A DNA stretch of 64,000 bases, taken from the NCBI RefSeq assembly GCF_015706575.1, contig NW_024037059.1:31754129-31818128 (forward strand). The letters are read 5' to 3'. This DNA is from Patiria miniata (taxonomy: Eukaryota; Echinodermata; Asteroidea; Valvatida; Asterinidae). The position numbers and the translations under genes were made by a program. How positions within the stretch are numbered: the first letter of the stretch is position 1; every line of letters begins with the position of its first letter. Below, piece after piece: positions 1 through 12,200 of this stretch. The notes under the pieces are model-generated. The model ran no database searches. It was not told the origin of the DNA and was given only the letters and a program-made list of their open reading frames with translations.

Positions 1-419
1 ACATTTAAATATATATGTGATGTGTAATAAACCAGCATTCTAATAGTTTTCATTTCAAATTTGGCCAGAGAAACATTTAAAAATGCATGTAAACACAAAT
101 TCAAATATTTTCATGGATATTTATATGCATGTATGTACCTTTTGCATTTTCCAAAAATTAAGATTTTAACATACAGTTATCTATAGGCTTATTTTTGTAA
201 ATGAATAAATTAAGAATGTTGATTTGCCTAACGGCATGTGAATTAGTGTCCAGCTGGCCGAGGATATGTCAAGTGACAAAAGTCTCTTGAATATTTCATT
301 GTTTCTATAAGACTATTCAGAAAAGTGCAATTGATTGGAGCAAAGTATTCACTTGCATCTCAGGAATTCAGTCTGAAATGCAAATCTGATCTGGTCATGC
401 ATGCAACTCGAGCCATGTC
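1..419. other. AT-rich non-coding DNA
   Basis: No exon, RNA gene or terminal-repeat structure is visible here. The sequence is AT-rich and ends at the TTAA that borders the first MITE. Confidence 0.5.
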
Positions 420-970
420 TTAAAGGCAATACACAACAATTGCTTTTGCTGTAATTTTCAGAAATGGTTGGATTTGGGGGGTTAGAATTTTAGAGCGAAT
501 ATTATTACCTGACTTGTTTGAAGTTATGTGTTCGTAGATGCTGAAACAAAACAAAAATACACTCACGTTCCTGTAGACTGGTTCCCTGACCCCACTGAAG
601 AAGAAATGGAGCAATTTATAGACGTCAGGGAATTGTAAGGTCAGGGAACCAGTCTAGCTGGCTTGTACCCATTCGAAGGTGTGATCGCAAACAAAATGTG
701 GACTAACTAAATATGGTAAATTGGGGGAAGTATTTGAAAAAATCAAGTTTTTTTTTCCTTGGACATTGATACAAAAATACCACTTTCCTTGGCAATGTCG
801 GCACACCAGGTGCCATGATTTTAAAGGATGCTTAAGACTGTCATTCACTAACAGTCAAGTAAGGTATTTCATAATAATTTTGTAGTTTTTTTATCAAGTA
901 AATAAACGATACCTTTTGGGAATTGAGTTACAGGTTTCTTATGTTTGCAAATGTTGTATATTCCCTTTAA
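420..970. mobile_element. TTAA-flanked MITE, copy 1 (piggyBac-like target)
   Basis: Bounded by TTAA at 420-423 and 967-970. The ends are inverted: AGGCAATACACAAC at the left and GTTGTATATTCCCT at the right. A second copy in the same orientation lies at 18062-18598 with the same borders and the same interior blocks, such as GACTGGTTCCCTGACCCCAC. There is no transposase frame. The TTAA duplication is what piggyBac-type transposases produce, so the assignment rests on the target site and the two-copy comparison. An inner inverted pair (GGTTCCCTGACC near 580, GGTCAGGGAACC near 640) could form a stem. Confidence 0.75.
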
Positions 971-1434
971 ATTCACTTCTGATTAAACTAACTCTCTTTT
1001 TATTTTACCTTTTTAAAGGTGTCCTGCTTTTTTTCATGGAGAATATCCTTTTATTTCATGGAAAAGTTTTGCCATTACTAAATTATAAACCTTTTATCAA
1101 GGAGTGCAAGCTTCAAGTACCGGTCTATTAAGTAATTACTTTTTTCCTTTTACTTTTCCAATTTCAAGGATTTTTTTTCATAAGTGATTTACTGAAAAGC
1201 TCACCAATTTTTTCAAACTCTCAAATGGCCAGCACTTATCTTTTTAAAATGGAAGCAAACATGTATACTTTGTAATAATCTTAACAGGTCATTGATTTTA
1301 GATTGTGTGGTGCCAAATTAGAATATTATGTGATGCTAGTTTAAGCTTCTGCTTCTACTCCATGCAATAGAACTTAGCAGGGGACTAAATTATTATGAAT
1401 CAAATCTAAAGTTTTTAAAATCTGTAGTCCTTGT
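971..1434. other. Non-coding DNA between two elements
   Basis: AT-rich. I see no exon, RNA gene or terminal repeats. Confidence 0.45.
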
Positions 1435-4400
1435 AGTACAGGCAATATAAGGTTTGACCTCAAACAAATTGCAACAGAATTTTTTTCACCACAGTGCATT
1501 TCTATAAGGTCCCTAAAATGACATACTAAAAGTCTTAAAAAATCGAGGTGGTGGAAATATGCCTAATTTGCATAAATCCAAAATGGCCGCATATGTTAGG
1601 ACTTTCGCATTGATTTGGTCATATTTCTCATACTAGGTGGATTTTAGAGGTACTTTAAACAACAGTTTTAGTCCTTTTACATTGATTTACTCATTATTTA
1701 AGTCCTAGGTAAATTCCAAGATCCCTATGTTTCTGAAATTTTTCAAATGCCGTATAATTTGCATAAATGCCGTATATCAATTTGCCTAATTAAAGTTAAA
1801 ATAATGGATGCCATGTGTGGAAATGTACCAATTGAGTGTTCCCTGATAATCCAAGTCAAATTTGACACCACAGTTCATTGCTATAAGGTCCCTAAAAAAG
1901 TTGTTAAAAATCCAAATGGTGGAAATATGCCTAATTTGCATAAATTCAAAAGGCCGCTAATTACATGATTTTCATATGATTTGGCGCGGCCATAATAGTA
2001 TATAGGCCGTTATGTACTTTTGCTTTTTTTTTGTTTAAGAAGTAATTTTTACCATATTTGGAAAGAGTTTACCTCCCTAAGCCGGAAATGCATTGAAGAC
2101 ATTTTTTCCCAGCTACCGTGTGGCGGCCATCTTGGATTTCAAAATGGCCGCCATTTCGAGCCTAATTTGTATCATAACTTCGGACTTGATTGTCACATGA
2201 AGTTTATTTTGATGGCAAACCCCATGTTTTTGATACCAAGGAACCTGAGTACATTATTGTTTATGGTGTACTCCAAATGGATGGCAGCCATCTTGGATAT
2301 TTCAAATATATGGCCGCCATTTTCGGCTTATTTGCATAATAAATTTGGACTCGAATGGCGTACGAAGTCAATTTCGGTGGCAAACCCCATACATTTGATA
2401 CCAAGTAATCTTAATGACCCATTGCTGATGATCTATCCCAGATGGATGGCAGCCATCTTGGATTTTTTTTCAAAATAGCCGCCATCTTGGATCTTATTTA
2501 TAATAACATTGCACCTGAATGTCCAATGAAGTCCATGTATTTGAATGAATTCAAGTAAATCACTGTGGACGGGGTACTTACAGTTGATGGCAGCCATCTT
2601 TGATATTTCATAATTGCCGCCATTCTGAACTATTTGCATAATAAATTTGGACTTCAATGTCGTATGAAGTCACTATTGGTGTCGGCAAAGCCCATAAATT
2701 TGATACCAAGGAATCCAATTAGCACATTTAGGCATCCCAAATGGATGGCAGCCATATTGGATATTCAAAAATAGCGGCCATCTTTGATTTCATTTAAATA
2801 ATAAGGTGGCACCTGAATGTCGTATGAAGTCCATTTTGGTGGCAAACTGCATATGTTCTTGATACCAAGGAATCCAAGTTAATCATTGTTGATGGGGTAC
2901 TCCACTGGGAGTATACCCCATCAACAATGATTTTCGTGGGTTCATTGGTATCAAAAACGTGGGGTTTGCCACCAAACTGAACTTCATATGACAATCAGGT
3001 CCGAAGTTATATACAAATTAGGCCCAAAATGGCGGCCATTTTGAATTCCAAGATGACCGCCACATGGTAGATAGAAAAAAAAATGTTACCAACGGATTTC
3101 CAGCTTAGGAAGGTAAAGTCTATCCAAATAATTATGAGAAAAATTCCTTCTTTAGCAAAGAAAAATGCAGTGGCCAAAAATATGACATAATATGCTATCT
3201 AGTAATAACTCTCGTCCTAAGTTGCTTTTCGGGGTACTTTAAACAACATTTTGTCATTTGACATTGGGGTCATTCAGTGTCAAATCACCCCCCAAAATTT
3301 TAAATTTGAAACCCCAACCTCTTCAAATTGGATCATATTTAGTTTCTGGGGTAATTTCGGCTGAAAAGCCGAAATTTTAAGTTTTAGCACCATCGGACAA
3401 ACAGTTTTCGCGCTACCGCCCAGGCAATTTTGGTCAAAATGGACATTGTTGCCATTTTTAAATGACCATATTTCTATAATCTGTGAGCCAAATGTGTTAA
3501 TCTTAATTTCTTTTGAAAGGTTACATCATGAGAAATCCAAATGTACCATTGTTTTTTTCATGTCGGGGTTATTTTAAGTAAAATGACATTTTGACCTTGA
3601 ATTTGACCTTGAATTTGACCTAGTGGATCACCCGACATTGAGACAAACGCGGATGAAAATTAAACCCCAAGATGTTCGCTGCAAAATATCAAAAAATTGG
3701 GAAAGATATTTTTTGTTCGGTTTTTGGCTCATCTCAAAATTGGCATACGCGTTGCAAAATTTGATATCCCTATGCAGTGTACTAGTGGATTTAAAGGAGG
3801 CATTGTTTTGTCTCTGAAATTTGTTAAAATTATTCCTCCTATTTCTGAGTTAATTCATCAATCACTATTTTTTTTACGGCCGTAAAGTGTTATGTAACTT
3901 CGGAGGTGGGTGCTAGGTGAATTATGCAAATCGTAATTCCTTTTCCCTTTGTTGCATACCAATTCCGCCCACGTATTTTCGGATTGAGGTTTGCGGTTTT
4001 TTGGTTTATTTCTTTCTCGTATATATAATATGATTTTTGTGATTTGTAACTCCTGTGTTGAATCCTCTGTTCTCTTGAGTTATTCCTTGATTTTTGGTCC
4101 GAGTGGAGCGGCACAAGGATTCGCTCTGCGACACAGGGATATCACATTTTCCAACATTAATACCAACTTTGACAAGAGCTAGAAACGTTAACAAAAAAAT
4201 TATACCCCATAGGAAACATAGGATCTCATAAGGTACCTCGGACTGGAATGATGATGAAATCAATGTCAAAGGACAAATTGTTGTTCAAAGTACTCCAAAA
4301 AGCAATGCAGGACAAGAGTTATGGCCCAATCAAAAATCATGTAATTAGTGGCCATTTTGAATTTATGCAAATTAGGCATATTTCCACCACTTGGATTTCT

Positions 4401-5086
4401 TTCCTTTTTTAAGGAACCTTATAGCAATGCACCATGGTGTGAAATTAATTTATGTACATGACTGGACTTGGATTATCAGGGAAAATTTTATTGTGACATG
4501 TCCACACATGACAGCCATAATTTTAACTTTAATCTATGCAAATTAATAAATGGCATTTATGCAAATTATTATCGGCATATCGCAAATTTGGGAAACATAG
4601 GGATATTGAAACTTACCAAGGTCTAGAATAATGAGTAAATTCGCCTGATGATCGCCACGCAGTGTGCGTGTGCGTGAAACCAATGGTAGCAGAATAGACT
4701 GAACCTATATGTTATATATAGATTCATATATGTATCATATTGCAGATAGTATATATATATATTACAGCATAAAAAAATGAATATAAATCATCTACAGATC
4801 TTTTCTGAAGTCAATGGGCATCTCAATAATAAATTAAGATCAACTCTCTGTGTTTAGTATTAAATATATTGTTGCAGCATCACTAAATATTCCATTATAA
4901 AGTAGCAAAAAAAGTGGTACTGGGTGTGGTTAAGAAACACATTAGAAAACTACTTTCCACCACTCGGATTTCTTAAGACTTTTAATATGTTATAGAGGAG
5001 ATTTTTCTGAGTAATAACCTTTTTAAATGGTTTCTGTTGCAATTTGTTTGAGGTTACCCCTTAATTTTTCACATAATGCCTGTACT
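1435..5086. mobile_element. Large foldback (long-TIR) non-autonomous DNA element
   Basis: The outer ends are inverted copies: AGTACAGGCAATAT then CCTCAAACAAATTGCAAC at the left (about 1435-1475), and the complement at the right (about 5036-5086). Further in, a block containing GGAAATATGCCTAATTTGCA occurs twice in the left arm (about 1555 and 1920) and inverted in the right arm (about 4360). The centre of symmetry is near 2905, where GATGGGGTACTCC meets its complement. The interior is packed with ATGGCAGCCATCTTGGAT-type subrepeats. No open frame resembles a transposase. The superfamily is unknown to me; length and arm structure suggest a foldback element grown by internal duplication. Confidence 0.7.
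2085..2905. repeat. Array of ~170-bp subrepeats in the left arm of the foldback element
   Basis: The block GATGGCAGCCATCTTGGAT, then a GGCCGCCATTTT segment, then CGTATGAAGTCA, GGCAAACCCCAT and TTGATACCAAGGAA recurs about five times between 2100 and 2905, and once inverted at 2905-3090. Spacing is roughly 140-185 bp. Short open frames here come from the repeat and have no recognisable domain. Confidence 0.7.
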
Positions 5087-5459
5087 ATTGAACAAGTATT
5101 ATTACTTACATTTATCATGCATGTTGTAGTTGAATTGATCATGCATGCTGTAAATAATATAAGAAGTTGAAGTAAAGTATAAAAGTGTAAACAATGCCTC
5201 TGTATGTTTATTGCGTGTCATAGTGGTGTTTTGTTTTCAATAATTGGTCTAAAATACTTCATGTATATATGCCATGAAACTTTTGAAAATGTAAGCAGGC
5301 AAACCATATTCCTTCAAGCACAGCCAACAAACATTTATTTAAAGTATTGTTTTTAGTCCAGGGCCAACACTGAAGCTACTGCAACAAATTTAATCCTGGT
5401 ACAGCGGATTTGGTGACACCACGGCATTCGCCCATTCTTGTTACGTATTTAACTCTGGG
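5087..5459. other. Non-coding DNA upstream of BSDC1
   Basis: Nothing recognisable: no splice-site-bounded frame and no clear terminal repeats. Confidence 0.4.
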
Positions 5460-5830
5460 CAGTGGCGTAGCACGGTCATTTTTATTGGGGGGTAATTTTT
5501 TTTTTTAAAGGCACTTGCACATATCCGTGTTGAAATGTAGACACGTTTTGTCCCCGGACACTTGGTCTCCGTAAAATCAAATAGGGTTTGGGGGGGGGGG
5601 GGGGTGGTACCATCTGTCGATGGGGGCGCTGTTCAAAACCGACGATTATGCACACTAACTGACAATACTGGTGTTTCTAACAAAAAACGCACCCGCATTG
5701 GCCGATGGCACCAAAAAAGCCACCACATACTTTTAAAAAGGGCACTTGTTCAGAAAAAAAAGGCACTTGTTAAAAAAAATGGCACTCTTTACACGCCTAT
5801 GCACACCTTAACTTGGATCATTAAAGGGAA
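5460..5830. mobile_element. Degenerate CAGTGGCGTAGC-end element (hAT-like)
   Basis: Starts with CAGTGGCGTAGCACGG at 5460, the end type also seen at 48411. The body has a block (AAATGTAGACACGTTTTGTC, then GGACACTTGG, then a long G run and GGTACC) shared with 44385-44640 and in part with 34740-34790. No matching right end was found, so this copy looks truncated or decayed. The hAT assignment rests on the CAGTGG-type end only. Confidence 0.45.
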
Positions 5831-5964
5831 GAAGTGTCACTTATTTCGTGACCGGATCTTGTACCCATGTGGTCAGCTCGGAATCAGTTTGATGATGATA
5901 AAATTCAACGGATTGAGGACAGGCCAGTGCCACGTTCTGCTGAGCAGTTGAGATCTTCAAAGGC

Positions 5965-6172
5965 TAGCAAGCTATATAGTCCTTCATTTGCAGCCATCCG
6001 AAAAAGTAACTGGCGTATTATTGTTGAAAAACATACTTGGTTGAAAGATAGTAAGTGGACTAAACTCCCTGTGAAATTAATCTTTGTGGCAAGCTATCAT
6101 TTTGAGGTAATCAACGAAAGAAGGCCTTTCCAACGGTGCGTCTTAAGACGCACCGTAGGAAAATTTAAATTC
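5965..6172 (+). repeat. Dispersed repeat just upstream of BSDC1, copy 1
   Basis: About 200 bp matching 32476-32667 in the same orientation (shared blocks AAAGTAACTGG, ACATACTTGGTTGAAAGATA, AACGAAAGAAGGCCTTTCCA). It ends about 95 bp before the BSDC1 start codon. At 6133-6156 this copy has a perfect 24-nt palindrome centred on CTTAAG; the other copy has only a degraded version. The BSDC1 promoter or 5' UTR may therefore include repeat-derived DNA. Confidence 0.65.
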
Positions 6173-6265
6173 GCACGACGCACAGGCAGGGCGCGCGTGC
6201 CTCGCCGTCGCATTTTCGTATTGCCGCTTGAGGGCGCTGTTTCTACTTGCAAAACGAAAACAAAC

Positions 6266-6282
6266 ATGGCGACTGGAAGTGG
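6266..6282 (+). CDS. BSDC1: BSDC1 coding exon 1
   Basis: ATGGCGACTGGAAGTGG then the donor GTAAGT. It codes MATGS plus two bases (GG) of a glycine codon completed by exon 2. It was chosen over other upstream exons because phase 2 is required by exon 2 and the result (MATGSGGNDEG) resembles the vertebrate start MAEGED. The short coding length explains why no open frame marks it. Confidence 0.85.
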
Positions 6283-9200
6283 GTAAGTGACGTCAAATGT
6301 TATGTCGATTTTCGCAATGAACAGTATCGGTTTAGGGCCTTCTCTGCAAACGAATAAATGAACAAAATTTCGAACTCGCTATCTTCATGTTTCAATTAAC
6401 AAAAAATGATCTACCGAACTGCATTTCGTCCATGTTTAACAGAAATAGGGACTTTCATAGATATTTATTAACATGTTGAACTCGACAGGCCACCGAAATT
6501 CATTTACCATTTGTATGGACGGCTCTAGCCTCTGCTCTAGCCAAAAAAAGTGTTAAATTTGAAGGGCCCAAATTGTGGAACTCCCTAGACAATACAATAA
6601 AAAAATCGTTATCTATTTCTACTTTCAAAACCAACTTTAAACAGATTCTTCTCAACAACTTAGTACTCGAATTCATGAACTCAGAATTTCATCGCTTATC
6701 ATTGTATCAAATTGTCTTTTCTTGTCAATACTGTTCTGCAAGTGCAATAATGCAACATTCCTTCTAAATCCTTCGTACTACCTGTTTATCTTCAGCTTCA
6801 TAGATCATGGTTTTGTGTTATTTTGTATTATTTTATATCTTGTTGGTGTGGCTGTCTTGCATGCTCCTTTTGTATTACTTTTGCTTGTTTTGGAACCTTT
6901 TATTTTATTTTGTAAATTCATTCATTTCCCTGTAAAAATTCACCCGTTTGTTATTGTTTGTCCTATTGTGACTTTCGCGTAGCTTATTATCATATTCATT
7001 TTCATTTAAAATTCACCTCTAATTTAACTATTATGTTACGTTATTATTGTGTATGTATGTTTTTTGTTTAGCTTTCATACTGTCTTTGTTTATAATCGTT
7101 CTTGTCATCCTGTATCTTCTTTGTTGTTTATGTTCAGGGGACTCGCACTCGACAAGCTTTGCTTTTTGTGGGTCCCCTGCATCTCTAGGTGGTGTTATTC
7201 AAATGTTATTATTCTTATCCTTATATTCTAAAAAAAATGCATAAATCATAATAAATTAGTACAAACTGTATTCTTTTATGCCTTGAGATGAAATAAAGTA
7301 AAGTAAAGATGAAAGATGAATGTTGCAACCTGAAGCCACGTGTTTCTTCATATATTTATAATCATGTCAATTCTCAATGTATAGTCGTGTTCCCTAACGT
7401 GGCGCACTTCGAAGCCTACCAGACTTTCCTTGTGTAGTGTTGCCAAACCTCTTTGTTGACAAACCTCAAATTCATGCAGTAAAATACTAGTACTTTTACC
7501 TTATTAATGCTTGGTATTTAACCTCTGTGAACAATTTCGGTTTCATAAAATTTAATCAGAAATTCAAAAACGGTGGCGTCCGGAAATTTGGCACAAATTG
7601 GCGGAGTGTTCCCTAACGTGGCGCACTTGAATAAATCTCAGAAAATTCCAAATTAACATTTTAAGAATTTCTGTAAACTTGATAAATTCTGATAAACAAT
7701 TATTATCTTTAGTTACATACCCAGCCAGATGTTTGTCAGAAAATTATTTTCTTATTTTTCGGGGCATTTTCAAAGGGTTCACTTTGCACTTGAAAATAAA
7801 AAATAAAATCAGAAAATCACGCCAATATAAATATTTTATTTCTAACTTTGTTACGGGTAAATAAACTCGCGATTTATGAACAGGAGTGTTTAGAACTTAT
7901 TGAAATTTCACTTTCTGTGACATTTCAGTTAAAACTTTTGCTCTAGGTAGGCGCTACAGGCGAAAAATCAAAGTGCGCCACATTGGGGGCTGCGCCACAT
8001 TAGGGTACATCAACAATAGCCCCATAAAAATGTGGCCAGTTTTACTGGACTAGCTGACTAGGCCTAGACCCTACCTCCATTATAAATGCCACACTTCCAC
8101 CAGTACCATGTACAAAAACATGTCGAATTTTGTCAAATGTTTATTTTCACATTTAGGCTTAGTTTGTAGTTTATTTCTGCTTAAGAAGCATACTCACCCT
8201 CTTTATAGGCTAATCAGAAAGTGCTGCCTTTTTCAGATGTCTATTTTTCGTGAAATTTCCAGATTCGTTTGCACACGTTTGCATATCAAAATTTCAACAT
8301 GAAATTTCACGAAAATTAGACATCTGAAAAAGGCAGCACTTTCTAATTTGCTATAAAGAGGGTGCGTATGCTTCTAAAGCAAAAATAAACTACAAAATGT
8401 GAAAATCAAAATTTGACAAAGTTCGACATGTTTTCGTACATGGTGGAAGTGTGGCCTCTATTTACGGAGGTAGTCCAGTAAATTGGCCACATTTATGGGG
8501 CTATTTTCAATGAAGGTCGTTCATTGCAATTTAAATGGGGTCCTACTAAAATCGATGATTAAGATGGTTGTACTGAAGTTTACTTACGATCCGGATGAAA
8601 AGTAAAATTTCCCGTTCAATTCTGAGAGCTCCCCCCGCAATCGTTAACACGTTACAATTCCGACTCGTGTTTGAACTGCAATCTGGTCTTCATGCCCAGC
8701 GTTCACTCGATGGTCCCCATATCCCGAGTGCGATTCCGTTACCGAGTGCGCGCGATGCATCAATTATGATAGCTTTGAAGCTCTGTGAAGTGCCCGTTTG
8801 CAATACCTCCTGGTGAAATTTGTCTCTTAATTTTTATTTAACACTCTCGATTTATTTCAATATGGCGGACAGGGAAAAAAAAGTTTTCAGTGCTACGGCT
8901 TCATGTACATATATACGTCTTGTGCCCATGGACGTATGCACAGAAGAGATTCAGGGCAAAAATTAACCCTAACTGCCATGAATCCTTCAAAATCCTCTTT
9001 GCCAAAGTGGAGGAATTTTGAGGATTGAGGTTACATGGCAAAAGTGCATTACTGATTTTGTAGGATGCACTTTGTCAAGGTCTTGGGCCAGACCTCGTGT
9101 TGTTTTGCTCAGCCATGCATAAATATAGGCCTGGATTATGCTTGAAATCCTCCGTACTGCTCCAGGATGTCACTGGCTCTGCCTCAACATATTGACAGTC

Positions 9201-12200
9201 ACTGCCGCAGGATTGTTTGCAGGATTCAGGCAGTGGTCACCCCTCCACAGACCATTTTCAAGAAATAATGGAGGAATTTGCAAGATTGAGGCTATTTGCC
9301 ATTTTTACAAGGAGGCAGTTGGAGAATTTTGCAGGATTGAGGCTAGGCCTATATCCTAGCAAAAAGGCCTAGGGAGTTGGGGTTAAGAAACTCATTTCAC
9401 CAGAAGGATAATGGGGAGTTTAAATTTGTGGAAAAAAGTGACTAATTGGGTAAGTGAACCCATATGGGGAATATCAGGCCAAATGATTCCATTGAAAAAA
9501 ACACCTTTTTGAACACACCTGTTAGCTAAACACTGGCTACTTCCATAGTTAAATGCACTGTAGGCCCTACATGTACATGTAGTTGCCAGCTTACTACATT
9601 CTTTCCTTTGCATGCTTTGCTATTTACAAAAATGTCATAGTGTTTAGTTTAATATGCATATACTATAGCAGCGATAATTCTTATACTTTGAAGAGAATTC
9701 AGAGCCAAAGTTTCTGAGAGGAAGGTTGTGATATAGACTGTAGTGACTGTTGACTAGTATACAAATATTGAATGCTTCAAGTGGTGTAGTAAAACTAGCC
9801 TCCCGAGGTGATCCATGGACATTCTATTTTCCCAAGGCGAAGCCGAGGGAAAATAGAATGGTCCATGGATCACCGAGGGAGGCTAGTTTTACTTCACCAC
9901 GAGATAAAGCATTCAATATTTGTTTTATAACACTTCACCCACAGATCCTGCTTGGTTATAATATTTTAAATTATTTAAATCTGAACACATTTGAAATAAA
10001 CTTCAATTTCAATACAAAATTGGTGGAAAATGTATTTCTCTCTTCCAAAATACCCCTTCGCGAACATGGATGAGTCAAGGCTGCTTTTGGAGAGATTTCT
10101 GCATGAGAAAGTGACATTCTGAATGCAAGTCATTTGCCTATCATTGCTGGTTTTGAAAAGCCATAGCATTACAGCGACCCAAAAAGTGACAGTGCTAGAA
10201 GGGCACACGGGTGCTTTCTAGTTCTAGAAATAATACGAGTCTGTCCACAAATTGCAAATCACACAGAATGTACCATTCCCAGAATTGAAAGAAACTTGTT
10301 CCAAATAAGAATTTTCTTGATGAAATAAAATTTCTTAATTGTGCTGCCCTCGGCGCCCTGTATCTTGACTCCTTTATGTCTGAAATGATAGGAGCCCTTT
10401 CAGACACCTGTCTGGAAGGTGAGTATTTTTTTGAGCACCTTATTTCACTTTGCTATGTTTCTGCTTTCTTTTATATTGTGTACATTTTATTACTTTTTGC
10501 CCAACATGTTCTTAATATTGAAACATTGCAATAGTAAACACAAACAATACTTTCTTTTGGATTGTACTGTAATTAAGTCTGTTTATGTTCTTATTTCAGA
10601 GGAAACGATGAAGGAAGTTGGTGGGGAGGATGGATTCAAGCTGCCAAGGAAAAGGTTGGATATACAGCTATTCATGTACAGCCTATAACAACAGCCTACT
10701 AAGATTTTATAGGAAATTCACCGTCTTTGCTGTACATGTATGCAAAGAGCATTTCCTAACTAAGGCCATTTTTTAGACGTACTTTTGAGTAAAAATCTCG
10801 AGCATCAAGCGCAAGTCACTCATTCCCGGTTGGAGCTACGAATGTCCACGGTTTACCAAGAATTAATCGATCACGATGAACCGTTGAGATTCGTGGAAAA
10901 GTCGACTTTCTATGAATGCACTTCGGTTTCAGGACGGATAGCCACGACTGTCCTATGGTTTCTTTACGAATACACCACGGTTTGTCAAGAATATAGACGG
11001 ATTGTTGAAAAAAAATTGATGGAATACTAAGAATAATGAAGTTAACGCCACTGTTGTCTGCAATTGGGCCACGGATGACCAAGGTTCTCCTACGAATAAA
11101 GCATGCATATTCATAGTACAACCTTAGCAGAACCCTAGCACATCCAGGCATATCCGTAGAACATTCGTGGCGAATTCGTACAGGTTTCGACCACAAATAA
11201 GCTACGAATCTCCAAGAATATGCACGAATAGCCATAAATAACACTACGAATAAATAAGGTTGTCCTACAGATATCCCAAGATTGCACTACGAATTAATTT
11301 TCGTGACGATTCACCACAGAAGTTATGAACAGTTTGAAACTTCCGTAGCCCCTCCACGAATACCCAAGGAAGATGACAGATATTACCACAGATGTACTAA
11401 GGATGAATACAGTACTCCCACGGTTTATCACGAATTTCAAACCGTGGAGATCCGTAGCTCCAAACTGTGCATGTGTGACTGGGGCTTTTCATACATTAAG
11501 TGGCATTCTTAGTTTGGAAAGTGGAATGATCAAATCATAGAAACCTTTCAAATGTTTATTTGTTGTTCAAAAAGGGCTGACAATGGTAGCTGTCTGTGTG
11601 TGGCTGCTATGACCATTGTAGTTCTGGTTGCTTCTGGCTGCTGTGGTTACTCAAGGGTTAAATGATGAAACTGATCATGTCTTCCAGGACCGGGGATCCC
11701 CTCAGGATATACCAGCTCACACATTGACACTGCTTGCTGCGACTTCCTGATTGGCATATTAACCCTAACCCCTTGGGCTCTTTTATTAGAAAGTATCCTG
11801 AATCTGCCAAAATCCATCAATTTTGCCATGCAAAAAAAATTTGGTGGCCAGTGAGTCCATCAGAATCCACCAGTTAGGCGGGAGTAAATCTGTTGAGATC
11901 CTGAATTTGCCAAAGTCCCCCAACAGCTCAATATAGAGGCATCCTGAATCCATCAAAATCCTGCAGTTCCGCTAGCCTTACAATCCTGAATCCATCAAAA
12001 TCCCCCAGTTCGTGCAATATAGGGGTATCCTGAATCTGCCGAAATGCCCCGAAACAGGGGTGTGGATTTTGATGGATTCAGGTACGTTAGGGTTAAGCAC
12101 TGGTTATAACATTGGTTTAGGGGAATGTCAGTGCACGTCTTGAGTGCAGTACATTTGATTGGGTACAATAATTACAATGTGGCTCATTTGTAGATTTGTA

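Noticed and set aside
2020-2478. 152-codon plus-strand frame in the foldback element
   Set aside because: It spans three copies of the ~170-bp subrepeat and has no domain; the frame is a by-product of the repeat.
8854-8890. ATGGCGGACAGGG as the BSDC1 start
   Set aside because: No suitable phase-2 GT donor follows.
10386-10412. Alternative BSDC1 exon 1 ending at the strong GTGAGT donor near 10418
   Set aside because: Its ATG frame leaves phase 1, which shifts exon 2 out of the BSDC1 frame; 6266-6282 gives the right phase and N-terminus.
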